The notes under the pieces: model-generated
Database searches by the model: none
What the model was told of the DNA's origin: nothing
Seen by the model: only the letters and a program-made list of their open reading frames with translations
Assembly: GCA_001838165.1 (NCBI GenBank)
Contig: KV835898.1
Location: 24,693 to 88,692 of the forward strand
Direction of reading: 5' to 3'
Source of the DNA: Actinomyces sp. HMSC035G02
GTDB taxonomy: Bacteria; Actinomycetota; Actinomycetes; Actinomycetales; Actinomycetaceae
DNA length: 64,000 nt
In this document: positions 1 to 8,347 of the stretch, in pieces
Layout: every line of letters begins with the position of its first letter
Numbering within the stretch: position 1 is the first letter of the stretch
Program-made: the position numbers and the translations under genes

Positions 1-30
1 CGGGGCGGGACGCGCGCGCGTCCCGCCCCG
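1..30. terminator. Perfect 30-nt palindrome, probable terminator of the gene left of the window
   Basis: The first 30 bases equal their own reverse complement, giving a very stable GC hairpin followed by a short T-containing stretch. It probably ends transcription of a gene outside the window. No complete gene lies in 1-70. Confidence 0.6.
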
Positions 31-70
31 GCTTCGTGCTGCGCGCCCCATGCGGCGTTAGACTTCCCCC

Positions 71-859
71 ATGGGAACAGCGCTGGTCACCGGAGCGACC
101 TCCGGCATTGGTGAAGAATTCTGTTGGCAACTGGCCGCCGCGGGCCACGACCTGGTGCTCGTTGCGCGCAGCGAAGACGCCCTGCGCGCGCTCGCGGACT
201 CGCTCGCGAACGTCGCCGGCGTGCGCGCTGAGGTGATCGCCGCGGACCTGTCCACCGACTCCGGCTGCGCGCGCGTCGCCGCCCGCCTCGACGTGGGAGG
301 ACCCGCAGACCGCGACAAGCCTGACCTGGCTCCCGTGGACCTCCTCGTTAACAACGCCGGCTTCGGACTGGGAACCGAATTCCTGGACAACAGTCTCGAG
401 AACGAAATCAACGGCCTGAACGTCATGGTCCGTGCCGTCATGACCCTGGCCCACCACGCCGGCATCTCCATGCGCTCTCGCGGACGCGGTGCCATCCTCA
501 ACGTTGGCTCCGTCGCCTCGCGCACGGGTGCGGGCACCTATTCTGCCCACAAGGCCTGGGTCGTCGCCTTCACCGAGGGCCTCGCCGCCGAGCTCAGGGG
601 CTCGGGCATCACCGCCACGGTCGTGTGCCCCGGCCCCGTCGACACCCCCTTCTTCGAGCGCGCGGGCGTGGACATGCGTTCGACCCCCTCCTGGCTCATG
701 GCCAGCCCCGAACAGGTCGTCGCAGAGGCCCTCGACGCCGTGCGTGCGGGCCGCGTCCAGGTCACCCCCACTATCCCCTACAAGGTCGCCATGGGCGCCA
801 TGAAGCTGGCCCCCCGCTGGGTGACCGCGCGCGCCATGCGCTCCGTCCCCCACATGTGA
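71..859 (+). CDS. Short-chain dehydrogenase/reductase (SDR), classical type
   Basis: This 262-residue protein is a classical SDR. The NAD(P)-binding TGATSGIG motif lies at residues 7-14, the NNAG structural motif starts at residue 94, and the catalytic YSAHK (Tyr157, Lys161) follows a conserved serine near residue 143. After that comes the PGPVDTPF segment that shapes the cofactor and substrate site. The length fits a complete single-domain SDR of the YqjQ/DltE-like general group. The substrate cannot be read from sequence. It stands alone on the + strand, is followed by a bidirectional terminator, and faces pyrE. The ATG at 71 places the Rossmann motif at the very N terminus, as is normal for the family. 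Confidence 0.9.
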   Translation: MGTALVTGATSGIGEEFCWQLAAAGHDLVLVARSEDALRALADSLANVAGVRAEVIAADLSTDSGCARVAARLDVGGPADRDKPDLAPVDLLVNNAGFGLGTEFLDNSLENEINGLNVMVRAVMTLAHHAGISMRSRGRGAILNVGSVASRTGAGTYSAHKAWVVAFTEGLAAELRGSGITATVVCPGPVDTPFFERAGVDMRSTPSWLMASPEQVVAEALDAVRAGRVQVTPTIPYKVAMGAMKLAPRWVTARAMRSVPHM

Positions 860-875
860 GGGCGTGCGCACTGAA

Positions 876-920
876 ACGAGGCCGGGGCCAGGTTCACGCA
901 GAACCCGGCCCCGGCCTCGT
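876..920. terminator. Bidirectional terminator made of an inverted pair of the ACGAGGCCGGGGC motif
   Basis: ACGAGGCCGGGGCC at 876-889 is repeated inverted at 907-920, giving a 14-bp perfect stem with a 17-nt loop. It lies between the convergent SDR and pyrE genes and would serve both. The arms are copies of the motif that recurs throughout the window. Confidence 0.8.
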
Positions 921-936
921 CAATGCAAGCGGTGAA

Positions 937-1506
937 TCAGGCCAGGCCGATGTCCTCCAGGCCCAGCGCGTAGAAGTACGGGAAGCCCTCTGCCTCAATG
1001 CGCTCCTTCGCGCCCGTCGCGCGGTCGACGATCACCGCGACGGCGACGACGTTCGCACCGGCCTCGCGCAGCGCGAGCGCGGCCTCCAGCGGCGAGCCGC
1101 CGGTCGTCGAGGTGTCTTCGAGAACGACGACGTTCTTGCCCACGACATCCGGGCCCTCGATGCGGCGCTTCATGCCGTGATCCTTCGCGGCCTTACGCAC
1201 GACGAACGCGTCCAGGTCCAGGCCGCGCGACGCGGCGGCGTGCATCATCGCGGTCGCGACGGGATCAGCGCCCATCGTCAGGCCGCCGACGGCCACGTAC
1301 TCCTCGCCCACTGAGAAACCGGACTCCTCCAGGAGGTCCAGCATGACGTGGCCGATGAGGGGAGCCGCCTCGTGGTGCAGGGTCGAGCGGCGCATGTCGA
1401 CGTAGAAGTCGGACTCGCGCCCCGACGCCAGGGTCACCTTCTCGTGGATGACGGAGAGTTCCTGGACGAGGGCAGCCAGGCGCGCCTTGTGGGAATCGTT
1501 GGTCAT
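937..1506 (-). CDS. pyrE: Orotate phosphoribosyltransferase
   Basis: This 189-residue protein catalyses transfer of phosphoribose from PRPP to orotate to give OMP, the fifth step of UMP synthesis. The PRPP-binding motif VVVLEDTSTTGGS spans residues 126-138. The lysine-rich catalytic segment VVRKAAKDHGMKRRIEG begins at residue 102. The start is the ATG at 1506, which gives the usual family length; longer readings run into the upstream HAD gene. It follows the HAD phosphatase gene by 26 nt on the same strand, so the two are probably cotranscribed. The terminator at 876-920 lies downstream. Confidence 0.93.
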   Translation of the reverse strand: MTNDSHKARLAALVQELSVIHEKVTLASGRESDFYVDMRRSTLHHEAAPLIGHVMLDLLEESGFSVGEEYVAVGGLTMGADPVATAMMHAAASRGLDLDAFVVRKAAKDHGMKRRIEGPDVVGKNVVVLEDTSTTGGSPLEAALALREAGANVVAVAVIVDRATGAKERIEAEGFPYFYALGLEDIGLA

Positions 1507-1532
1507 GGGTGTTCCTTCCGGATCGGTGTGGG

Positions 1533-2354
1533 TCAGTGCGCCGCCTCGACGAGCTCGATGAGATCGCCGATGCCCTCGTGGATGCCGAAGGGGCGGAACG
1601 GAAAATTCTTGATGTCCTCGCGGGCCGTGGAACCCGACAGGACCAGGTGGGTGCGCAGGCCGGCCTCGACGCCCGCGCGCACGTCCGTGTCCATGCGGTC
1701 GCCGACCATGGCGGCGCTCTCGGAGTGCGCGCCGATCTTGTTCAGGCCAGCGCGGATCATGACGGGGTTCGGCTTGCCCACGAAGTAGGGCTTCTGCCCG
1801 GTCGCCGCCGTGATCATCGCCGCGATCGCGCCGCACGCGGGCAGGGTGCCCTCGTCGGAGGGGCCCGACACGTCGGGGTTGGTCGCGATGAACTTCGCGC
1901 CGCCCTCGATGAGGCGGATCGCGTGGGTCAGCGCGTGGAAGTCGTAGGAGCGCACCTCGCCGAGCACCACGAACTCGGGGTCGATCTCCGTCATCACGTA
2001 TCCCGCGGAGTGGATCGCGGTGGTCAGGCCGGCCTCGCCGATGACGTAGGCGGTCGAGCCGGGCGACTGCTGGTGCAGGAACGCGGCCGTCGCATTGGCG
2101 GAGGTCCAGATGTTGTCCTCGGGGATGTCCAGGCCGGAGTTCGCCAGGCGCGCGGACAGGTCGCGGTTCGTGAACACCGAATTATTGGTGAGGACCAGGA
2201 AGGGGATGTTCTTCTCGCGCAGAGCGGCAAGGAACTCGTTCGCGCCCGGAAGCGCCCGATTCTCCTTGACCAGGACGCCGTCCATATCGGAGAGCCATGC
2301 GGTGACGGGAGGCAGCTCGGTCAGTGGTGTGGGTTCGTGCGTCAGGGCAGTCAT
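1533..2354 (-). CDS. HAD-superfamily class IIA phosphatase (NagD/PGP-like)
   Basis: The 273-residue protein carries the HAD nucleophile motif DMDGVL at residues 23-28 and a TNNS motif-II segment about 35 residues on. It has the C2-type cap region and, near residue 216, the metal-binding MVGDRMDTDV motif, where the acidic residues hold magnesium. This arrangement defines the HAD-IIA group, which includes NagD nucleotide phosphatase, p-nitrophenylphosphatase and phosphoglycolate phosphatases. The adjacent pyrE suggests a nucleotide-related or house-cleaning phosphatase role, but that is inference. It is transcribed first in the pair with pyrE and is divergent from the methyltransferase gene across 34 nt. 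Confidence 0.88.
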   Translation of the reverse strand: MTALTHEPTPLTELPPVTAWLSDMDGVLVKENRALPGANEFLAALREKNIPFLVLTNNSVFTNRDLSARLANSGLDIPEDNIWTSANATAAFLHQQSPGSTAYVIGEAGLTTAIHSAGYVMTEIDPEFVVLGEVRSYDFHALTHAIRLIEGGAKFIATNPDVSGPSDEGTLPACGAIAAMITAATGQKPYFVGKPNPVMIRAGLNKIGAHSESAAMVGDRMDTDVRAGVEAGLRTHLVLSGSTAREDIKNFPFRPFGIHEGIGDLIELVEAAH

Positions 2355-2388
2355 GCCTCCATTCTACGGTGCCGCTAGGGTGGGATCC

Positions 2389-3084
2389 GTGAACGAGTTC
2401 GAAAACGGGTGTGACATCGCGCGTGATGGCGCGTGCGGGAACGACGAGGCCGGGGCCGCGCAGTCCGGGCAGGTCGGGGTCGGTCCGTGGCCGGGCGGGG
2501 AGGCCGCCTGGCCGGTCGGCGAGCACTACGACCGGGAACTCCTGAAGGTGGGGGATCGGCGCAACGTCGAAGACCGCTACCGCTACTGGACGATGGACGC
2601 GATTCGAGCGGACATTGCTGCCCGCTCGCTGCCCTTCGAGGTGGCGGTGGAGAACCTCGATCACGACTTCAATATCGGGTCGATCGTGCGCACGGCGAAT
2701 GCCATGGGTGCGCGCCGCGTGCACGTCGTGGGGCGCAAGCGCTGGAACCGTCGCGGCGCGATGGTCACCGACCGTTACCTGCCGGTGGATCACCGTCCCG
2801 AAGTGCGTGAACTTGTTGAGCATTGCTCGAAGGAAGGCTTGACACTCGTCGGCGTCGACAATGTCGAGGGGTCCGTCGCGCTCGAAGGTGCGGTGCTGCC
2901 CGAGCGCGCGTGCCTCGTTTTTGGATCCGAGGCCTCCGGATTGAGCGAGGAGATGATCCGGGCGTGCGAAATTGTCGTCGCCATTACTCAGCGTGGTTCG
3001 ACTCGGTCCATGAACGTTGGTCACGCCGCCGCGATCGTTATGTGGGCGCACGCGTCGCGTCTGGAGGGTGCGGAAAACTCCTGA
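2389..3084 (+). CDS. TrmH/SpoU-family RNA 2'-O-methyltransferase
   Basis: This 231-residue SPOUT methyltransferase uses S-adenosylmethionine. The core begins near residue 65 with a segment containing NLDHDFNIGSIVRTANAMGA, and the C-terminal knot motifs LVFGSEASGLS and RSMNVGHAAAIVMW form the cofactor site. The first 50 residues are a Gly/Ala-rich, poorly conserved extension. A full copy of the GACGAGGCCGGGGCC motif (2443-2457) is translated there as DEAGA. GTG at 2389 is the only start that does not overlap the divergent HAD gene. tRNA and 23S rRNA targets cannot be told apart from sequence. The frame is intact up to a stop just before an AT-rich intergenic region. Confidence 0.88.
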   Translation: MNEFENGCDIARDGACGNDEAGAAQSGQVGVGPWPGGEAAWPVGEHYDRELLKVGDRRNVEDRYRYWTMDAIRADIAARSLPFEVAVENLDHDFNIGSIVRTANAMGARRVHVVGRKRWNRRGAMVTDRYLPVDHRPEVRELVEHCSKEGLTLVGVDNVEGSVALEGAVLPERACLVFGSEASGLSEEMIRACEIVVAITQRGSTRSMNVGHAAAIVMWAHASRLEGAENS

Positions 3085-3299
3085 CTTGTGAGCAAACTGT
3101 CAAACTAATTTGCATGAATTAACCCGGTTTTTCGGCATTCTCACTGACCAACTGATCTTTTACCGTTTCTATTGTTTTTATCCTCCGATCTTTGATAGCA
3201 TTTGCAAGCTAAAAAGTAGTCGGAATGGATACGGAGCATCCGTTTTAATTCGTGCTTTGGACAGTTTGCGTGGAAGCAAACCGTTGAACAGGAGAATTA
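3085..3299. promoter_or_regulatory. AT-rich control region upstream of the GH20 gene
   Basis: This 215-bp gap is visibly AT-rich against a GC-rich surround and has no plausible gene. It holds a 6-bp inverted repeat (GTTTGC/GCAAAC, 3264-3281) and a near-palindrome around the TTGCAA centre near 3200, both of the kind bound by LacI or ROK repressors. A Shine-Dalgarno AGGAGA lies about 8 nt before the GH20 start. Regulation by sugar availability is inference. Confidence 0.5.
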
Positions 3300-6200
3300 A
3301 TGCCTCAGTCATCGCCAAGCCATGCGCGGGCGCCGCGGCTCGCGCGCACCCGAGCGAAAGTCGCACTCATCCTCACGTCCGTGTGCGCGCTCGTTGCCGC
3401 GGTCCTCGTCCCCCTGACCTCCCACCTGAACGCTCAGGCGGCCAGCCAGGTCCCCGGAACGATCCCCTCCCTCGAAGGATGGGCCCCGGCCTCGGGCTCC
3501 TGGACTCCCGCAAGCGGCCTTCAGATCGTCCGCACTGACTCCGCCGACGCTGCCGGCGTCAGTGCTCTGCTGAGCCGCGCTCTCACCGACGCCGGCATCA
3601 CCGGCATCACCGAGGGCACCGGCGCGGCCCCCGCCTCCAACGCCGTCACCCTCACGATCAATGCGTCCCGCACCGACCTCGGTGATGAGGGTTATCAGCT
3701 GACCGTCAACGCAAACGGCGCCCAGGTTGTGGCCGCCACCCGCGCCGGCCTCCTGTGGGGCGCCCGCACCATCGAGCAGGCTGTGCGCGCCGGCCAGGGC
3801 ACCGTGCCCGCCGGAAGCATCACCGACATTCCGCGCTTCGCCGACCGCGGCGCCACCCTGTGCGCCTGCGGCACCCACATCACCCCGGACTGGATCATCC
3901 GACAGATCGACCGCATGTCCGACCTGAAGATGAACTACCTGTCCCTCGAGCTGCGCATCAAGTCCGACAAGTACCCCGCCACCACCTCCTTCTCGTACTA
4001 CACGAAGGATGAGGTCAAGGCCATCGTCGAGCACGGTCGCGAGGTCGGCGTTCGCGTCGTCCCGCTCCTCAACGCTCCCGGCCACACCGGCACCATCCTC
4101 GGCAACTTCCCGCAGTACCAGGTCGCTGACGACTCCGGCAAGAAGAGCCCCAACCACCTCAACTTCATCGACCCCGCCGCCCAGCAGTTCTACTTCGACC
4201 TCATCGACGAGTACATGGACACCTTCGGCTCCACCGAATGGCACATGGGCGCCGACGAGTTCTTCTTCAAGCAGGGCCCCGGCGAGTTCAAGAAGTACCT
4301 CGCACAGATTCGCAGCCACTACGGCGACCAGTCGATGACCTTCGACGCCGCGTTCAATGACTTCATCAACAAGGTCAACGCGCACGTCAAGTCTCGCGGC
4401 GGCACGCTGCGCGTGTGGAACGATGGCATCGCCGACATCTCGCGCATCCCGGTCGACAAGGACGTCATCATCGAATACTGGGGCAAGGGCGAGTCCAGCA
4501 AGAAGGACGCCAACCGCGGCCTGCCCGTCAAGGACCTCGTCGATGCCGGTTACACCGTCGTCAACGCCTCCTCCGCCCTGTACTACTACCGTGATCAGCC
4601 GTCCTCCTACGTCATGCAGGTGCAGGGCCTGGAAGGCGTCTATGGAAAGTGGACGATGAACTCGTTCTACCAGAACGACGGCTACACGGTGCCCGACGCC
4701 TCCATCCGCGGCGGCAAGGTCTCCATCTGGCAGGGCGGCCACGGCAAGGTCACCGACCACGAGACCGAAGCCTGGGTCACCGAAGGCCTGCGCTACGGTG
4801 CCCAGATGTTCTGGAACGCAAAGACCCCCAAGGCCGACGGCAACGTTGAGGCTTTCAAGGCGCGCATCAAGGCCCTGGGTGAGCCCTCCACCTACGTCGA
4901 CCCCACGCGCGACACCCTCGCCCCCGGCCAGTACACCATCGCACTGTCCGACGGACGAGCCCTGAGCGTGTCTGGCGCTACCCCGACCGCGGGCACTGCC
5001 TCCGACAACTGGGAGCTGGCCGCCACCCCCGACGGCTACTACCAGATCCGCTCGGTCAACGCGAACCGCTGCCTCGCCGTCTACTCCGAGGAAACGCCTA
5101 ACTCCGAGACCCACGTGTCGACGACCCCCGGACACCCCGCGGTCGCCTACGCGTGCGCTGACATGAGCCAGGAATTCACCCCCACGTTCCAGGGCGACTA
5201 CGCCACGCGTAACCCCCAGAAGTGGGTCGCTGAGCCCGCCGGCGACGGCTTCCGCCTGCGCAACGCCATGACCAACCAGTACCTGAGCGTCATCGACTCC
5301 GGCTACCTGTCGCGCCGCCCCAACGGTGGCGAGAAGACCGCCGAAGGTACCGTCGCCCAGCTGCCGCTCGACGTCACCGTCGACAGCCACTCGGTCTTCA
5401 CCCTCACCTCCCAGGCCTCCTCGGCCCTCGACGTCAGCATCGAACGCGTTGGTGACGAGGCCTACCCGAAGACCGCCCTGTCCGGCATGAATCGCGCCTC
5501 CCTGCCCATCATCGGCGACGAGAACTGGGGCGAAACCGTCCTCAAGGTCTCCGTCACCAACAAGGGCACCACGGACGCCACCAAGATCCAGCTGACCCCC
5601 GCTGTCTCCAACTCGTGGAAGCTCGCCAACGGACCCCAGCCGATCGACCGCCTCGCCCCCGGCGAGACCCGCGTCGTGAAGTTCTGGGCGCGCCCCACCA
5701 CCGAGTTCGGTGAAGCAACCTTCACGGTCACCGTCTCGCACGCCGGTGAGAAGACCGTGGCCAGCGCAGGCCTGATCGGCGTGTGCGGCCCGCGCGTCGA
5801 GGTCGCGGCCGTGGCAGCCGACTCCGTCGAAACCCGCTGGGAGCGCGGCAAGGAATCCATGGCCACCGACGGTGACCCCGCGACCTACTGGCACTCCCAG
5901 TACATCGATGCCAACAAGGCCAAGCTGCCCGGCACCGACAACGCCCGCAAGTGGCCCCACTGGATCGACCTGAAGATCGGGGATGGCACAAGCGGATACG
6001 ACGTCTGCGCCGTCTCCTACACGCCGCGCGCCGGCAACGGCCCCAAGGCCTCGGGCCGCGCCAAGGACGTCCAGATCTACCTCGCCGACTCGCAAGATGC
6101 CCTCAAGGGGCAGGGTGACAACAAGGGCAACCCGAGTGCACAGGGCAACCCCGTCCTCGTGACCTCCCTGGCGAATGTCCCCGGCACCGTGGACATCCCG

Positions 6201-6323
6201 GTTGCGGGCAACGGCTCCTACCTCCGATTCCGCGGCACCTCGGCCCAGGCCGACGTTGCTAAGGACCTCACGGACGTCATGTCCGTCGCCGAACTTGGAG
6301 TCCGCATCGGCCGCTCCAACTGA
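3300..6323 (+). CDS. Secreted multi-domain beta-N-acetylhexosaminidase (GH20)
   Basis: This 1007-residue exported glycosidase probably removes terminal GlcNAc/GalNAc from host glycans or chitin fragments. A signal peptide covers residues 1-47, with a hydrophobic core and an AQA cleavage site. A GH20b-type N-terminal domain spans about 60-175 and the catalytic barrel about 180-540. HMGADEFF places the catalytic Asp319-Glu320 pair, which supports substrate-assisted cleavage. A ricin-like beta-trefoil follows (about 545-700), then a NEW3/CARDB-like beta-sandwich (about 720-825) and an F5/8-type discoidin carbohydrate-binding domain (about 835-1000). There is no LPXTG or other anchor, so the enzyme should be released. 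It is preceded by an AT-rich regulatory gap and followed by a strong terminator. Confidence 0.92.
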   Translation: MPQSSPSHARAPRLARTRAKVALILTSVCALVAAVLVPLTSHLNAQAASQVPGTIPSLEGWAPASGSWTPASGLQIVRTDSADAAGVSALLSRALTDAGITGITEGTGAAPASNAVTLTINASRTDLGDEGYQLTVNANGAQVVAATRAGLLWGARTIEQAVRAGQGTVPAGSITDIPRFADRGATLCACGTHITPDWIIRQIDRMSDLKMNYLSLELRIKSDKYPATTSFSYYTKDEVKAIVEHGREVGVRVVPLLNAPGHTGTILGNFPQYQVADDSGKKSPNHLNFIDPAAQQFYFDLIDEYMDTFGSTEWHMGADEFFFKQGPGEFKKYLAQIRSHYGDQSMTFDAAFNDFINKVNAHVKSRGGTLRVWNDGIADISRIPVDKDVIIEYWGKGESSKKDANRGLPVKDLVDAGYTVVNASSALYYYRDQPSSYVMQVQGLEGVYGKWTMNSFYQNDGYTVPDASIRGGKVSIWQGGHGKVTDHETEAWVTEGLRYGAQMFWNAKTPKADGNVEAFKARIKALGEPSTYVDPTRDTLAPGQYTIALSDGRALSVSGATPTAGTASDNWELAATPDGYYQIRSVNANRCLAVYSEETPNSETHVSTTPGHPAVAYACADMSQEFTPTFQGDYATRNPQKWVAEPAGDGFRLRNAMTNQYLSVIDSGYLSRRPNGGEKTAEGTVAQLPLDVTVDSHSVFTLTSQASSALDVSIERVGDEAYPKTALSGMNRASLPIIGDENWGETVLKVSVTNKGTTDATKIQLTPAVSNSWKLANGPQPIDRLAPGETRVVKFWARPTTEFGEATFTVTVSHAGEKTVASAGLIGVCGPRVEVAAVAADSVETRWERGKESMATDGDPATYWHSQYIDANKAKLPGTDNARKWPHWIDLKIGDGTSGYDVCAVSYTPRAGNGPKASGRAKDVQIYLADSQDALKGQGDNKGNPSAQGNPVLVTSLANVPGTVDIPVAGNGSYLRFRGTSAQADVAKDLTDVMSVAELGVRIGRSN

Positions 6324-6334
6324 CGCATAGCAGT

Positions 6335-6386
6335 CGGGGAGGGGTTGGAAGAAAACCGTCCAAACGGGACTTCCTTCCCCTCCCCG
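6335..6386 (+). terminator. Rho-independent terminator after the GH20 gene
   Basis: CGGGGAGGGG (6335-6344) pairs with CCCCTCCCCG (6377-6386), with additional pairing inside the loop (GGAAG/CTTCC). It separates the hexosaminidase from the aldolase gene. Confidence 0.75.
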
Positions 6387-6447
6387 CTCGTGCAAAATGT
6401 GAGAGAATCGATCACGACAAAACTGTCACTCGATTAGGAGGCTCCAA

Positions 6448-7473
<1,026 letters not shown>

Positions 7474-7511
7474 AACCTTCGCTGATGGCTGCCTAGCGGC
7501 CTGATGCGTGA

Positions 7512-7541
7512 GCCGCCCGGCCCCCTGTGGGGCCGGGCGGC
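7512..7541 (+). terminator. Terminator after fba
   Basis: GCCGCCCGGCCCC and GGGGCCGGGCGGC form a 13-bp perfect stem with a 4-nt loop. Almost the same hairpin follows the LytR_C gene at 19834, and in both places a copy of the dispersed repeat comes next, so the hairpin may belong to the repeat unit. Confidence 0.85.
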
Positions 7542-7554
7542 TTCGTGTTGCTTG

Positions 7555-7850
7555 TTGCCCCATGGGTGTTCCGGGGGCCGCGTGTGCTGTCCTGCGGGCC
7601 GGGCTGCTGTATGTGCCGGTGGGCGGCGACCCGCCGCGTGGCCTGCTGCCCCGCGGGTGTTTCGGGCGCCGGAGGGCCCGGCCGCCCGCGAGGCTAGGCG
7701 ACCTCACTTCGTTCGGCGCCGCGCCTCGAAGCCCGCCCGTGCCCTCCGGTCCCTCCGGCGCCCTCCACACCAGCGGAGCCTGGTGTGCTGACGTGTGGCT
7801 CGATGCCCTCCAGGCCCTGCCACCGCCCACCGGCACCGCGGCGCGGCTCT
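7555..7850. repeat. Dispersed structured repeat, copy A
   Basis: The conserved core is about 7653-7770. Its ends form an 18-nt inverted repeat (7664-7681 with 7746-7763, one mismatch), and CGAGGC/GCCTCG pairs inside it. It matches copy B (19871-20085) at all but about five of 115 core positions, and matches copy C (22985-23195, opposite orientation) with more changes. Flanking modules resembling CCGCCCACCGGCACC occur at 7614 (inverted) and 7831. Open frames cross it on both strands, as expected for very GC-rich DNA, but none has a start or a protein-like composition, so I do not call a gene. Confidence 0.75.
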
Positions 7851-8063
7851 CCGGACCTTCTCTGCTCTCCGTATCGTCGCAACCTATCCGCGTGCGGAGG
7901 GCCCATTCGAGCAGGTGCTCGCTAGCGGGGTCCCTGGACCTGCTTGAGCTGCTAGGTGTTGCGGGCGTTCCAGTGGTCTTGAATTCTAGGTTCTCGTTAT
8001 AGGTTCTCGTGGCGGCTGCAACGGGGGACACCAGGATACGAGGCATGATGGTTTCCCACCAAC

Positions 8064-8171
8064 GTCGCACGTAATTCCCTCCGCGGCTACTTAAAGGTAT
8101 GAAATAGCATCGTTGGAATTGCAACGTTTTCTAGCTATCTTAAAAAGTGACTGAATTAAATTACGTGCGAC
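8064..8171. repeat. AT-rich segment bounded by a perfect 13-bp inverted repeat
   Basis: GTCGCACGTAATT (8064-8076) recurs inverted at 8159-8171. The enclosed segment of about 82 nt is AT-rich and contains a small hairpin (CGTTG/CAACG, 8111-8126). An 11-bp direct repeat lies just outside (7987 and 8000). No ORF fits. It could be a miniature element, a remnant, or a structured regulatory site. Confidence 0.5.
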
Positions 8172-8247
8172 TTTTGTGGGGGATGCGGGTCCGACAGTGG
8201 GGTGGGGCTCCGACGGCTGGACGTCGACAACCAGGAAGACACAGCAG

Positions 8248-8277
8248 CGGGGCGGGACCCCGTAGGATCCCGCCCCG
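8248..8277 (-). terminator. Terminator of the flotillin gene
   Basis: CGGGGCGGGA (8248-8257) pairs with TCCCGCCCCG (8268-8277), 70 nt past the stop codon of the minus-strand flotillin gene. Confidence 0.75.
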
Positions 8278-8347
8278 TATCACGAGCGGCCCGCTTCACA
8301 AGCGGTCGCGCCGCGCCCGCGGCACCCGCGTTGTGCGCGAGCCTCGC

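Noticed and set aside
3309..6395. 1028-codon minus-strand frame opposite the GH20 gene
   Set aside because: It is the antisense shadow of the real GH20 gene; the + strand frame has a signal peptide, catalytic motifs and recognisable domains.
7504..8002. Stop-free reading frames across repeat copy A on both strands
   Set aside because: Frames are open because of high GC; composition is Pro/Arg/Gly-rich without domains, the same text recurs at the other repeat copies, and no ribosome site precedes them.
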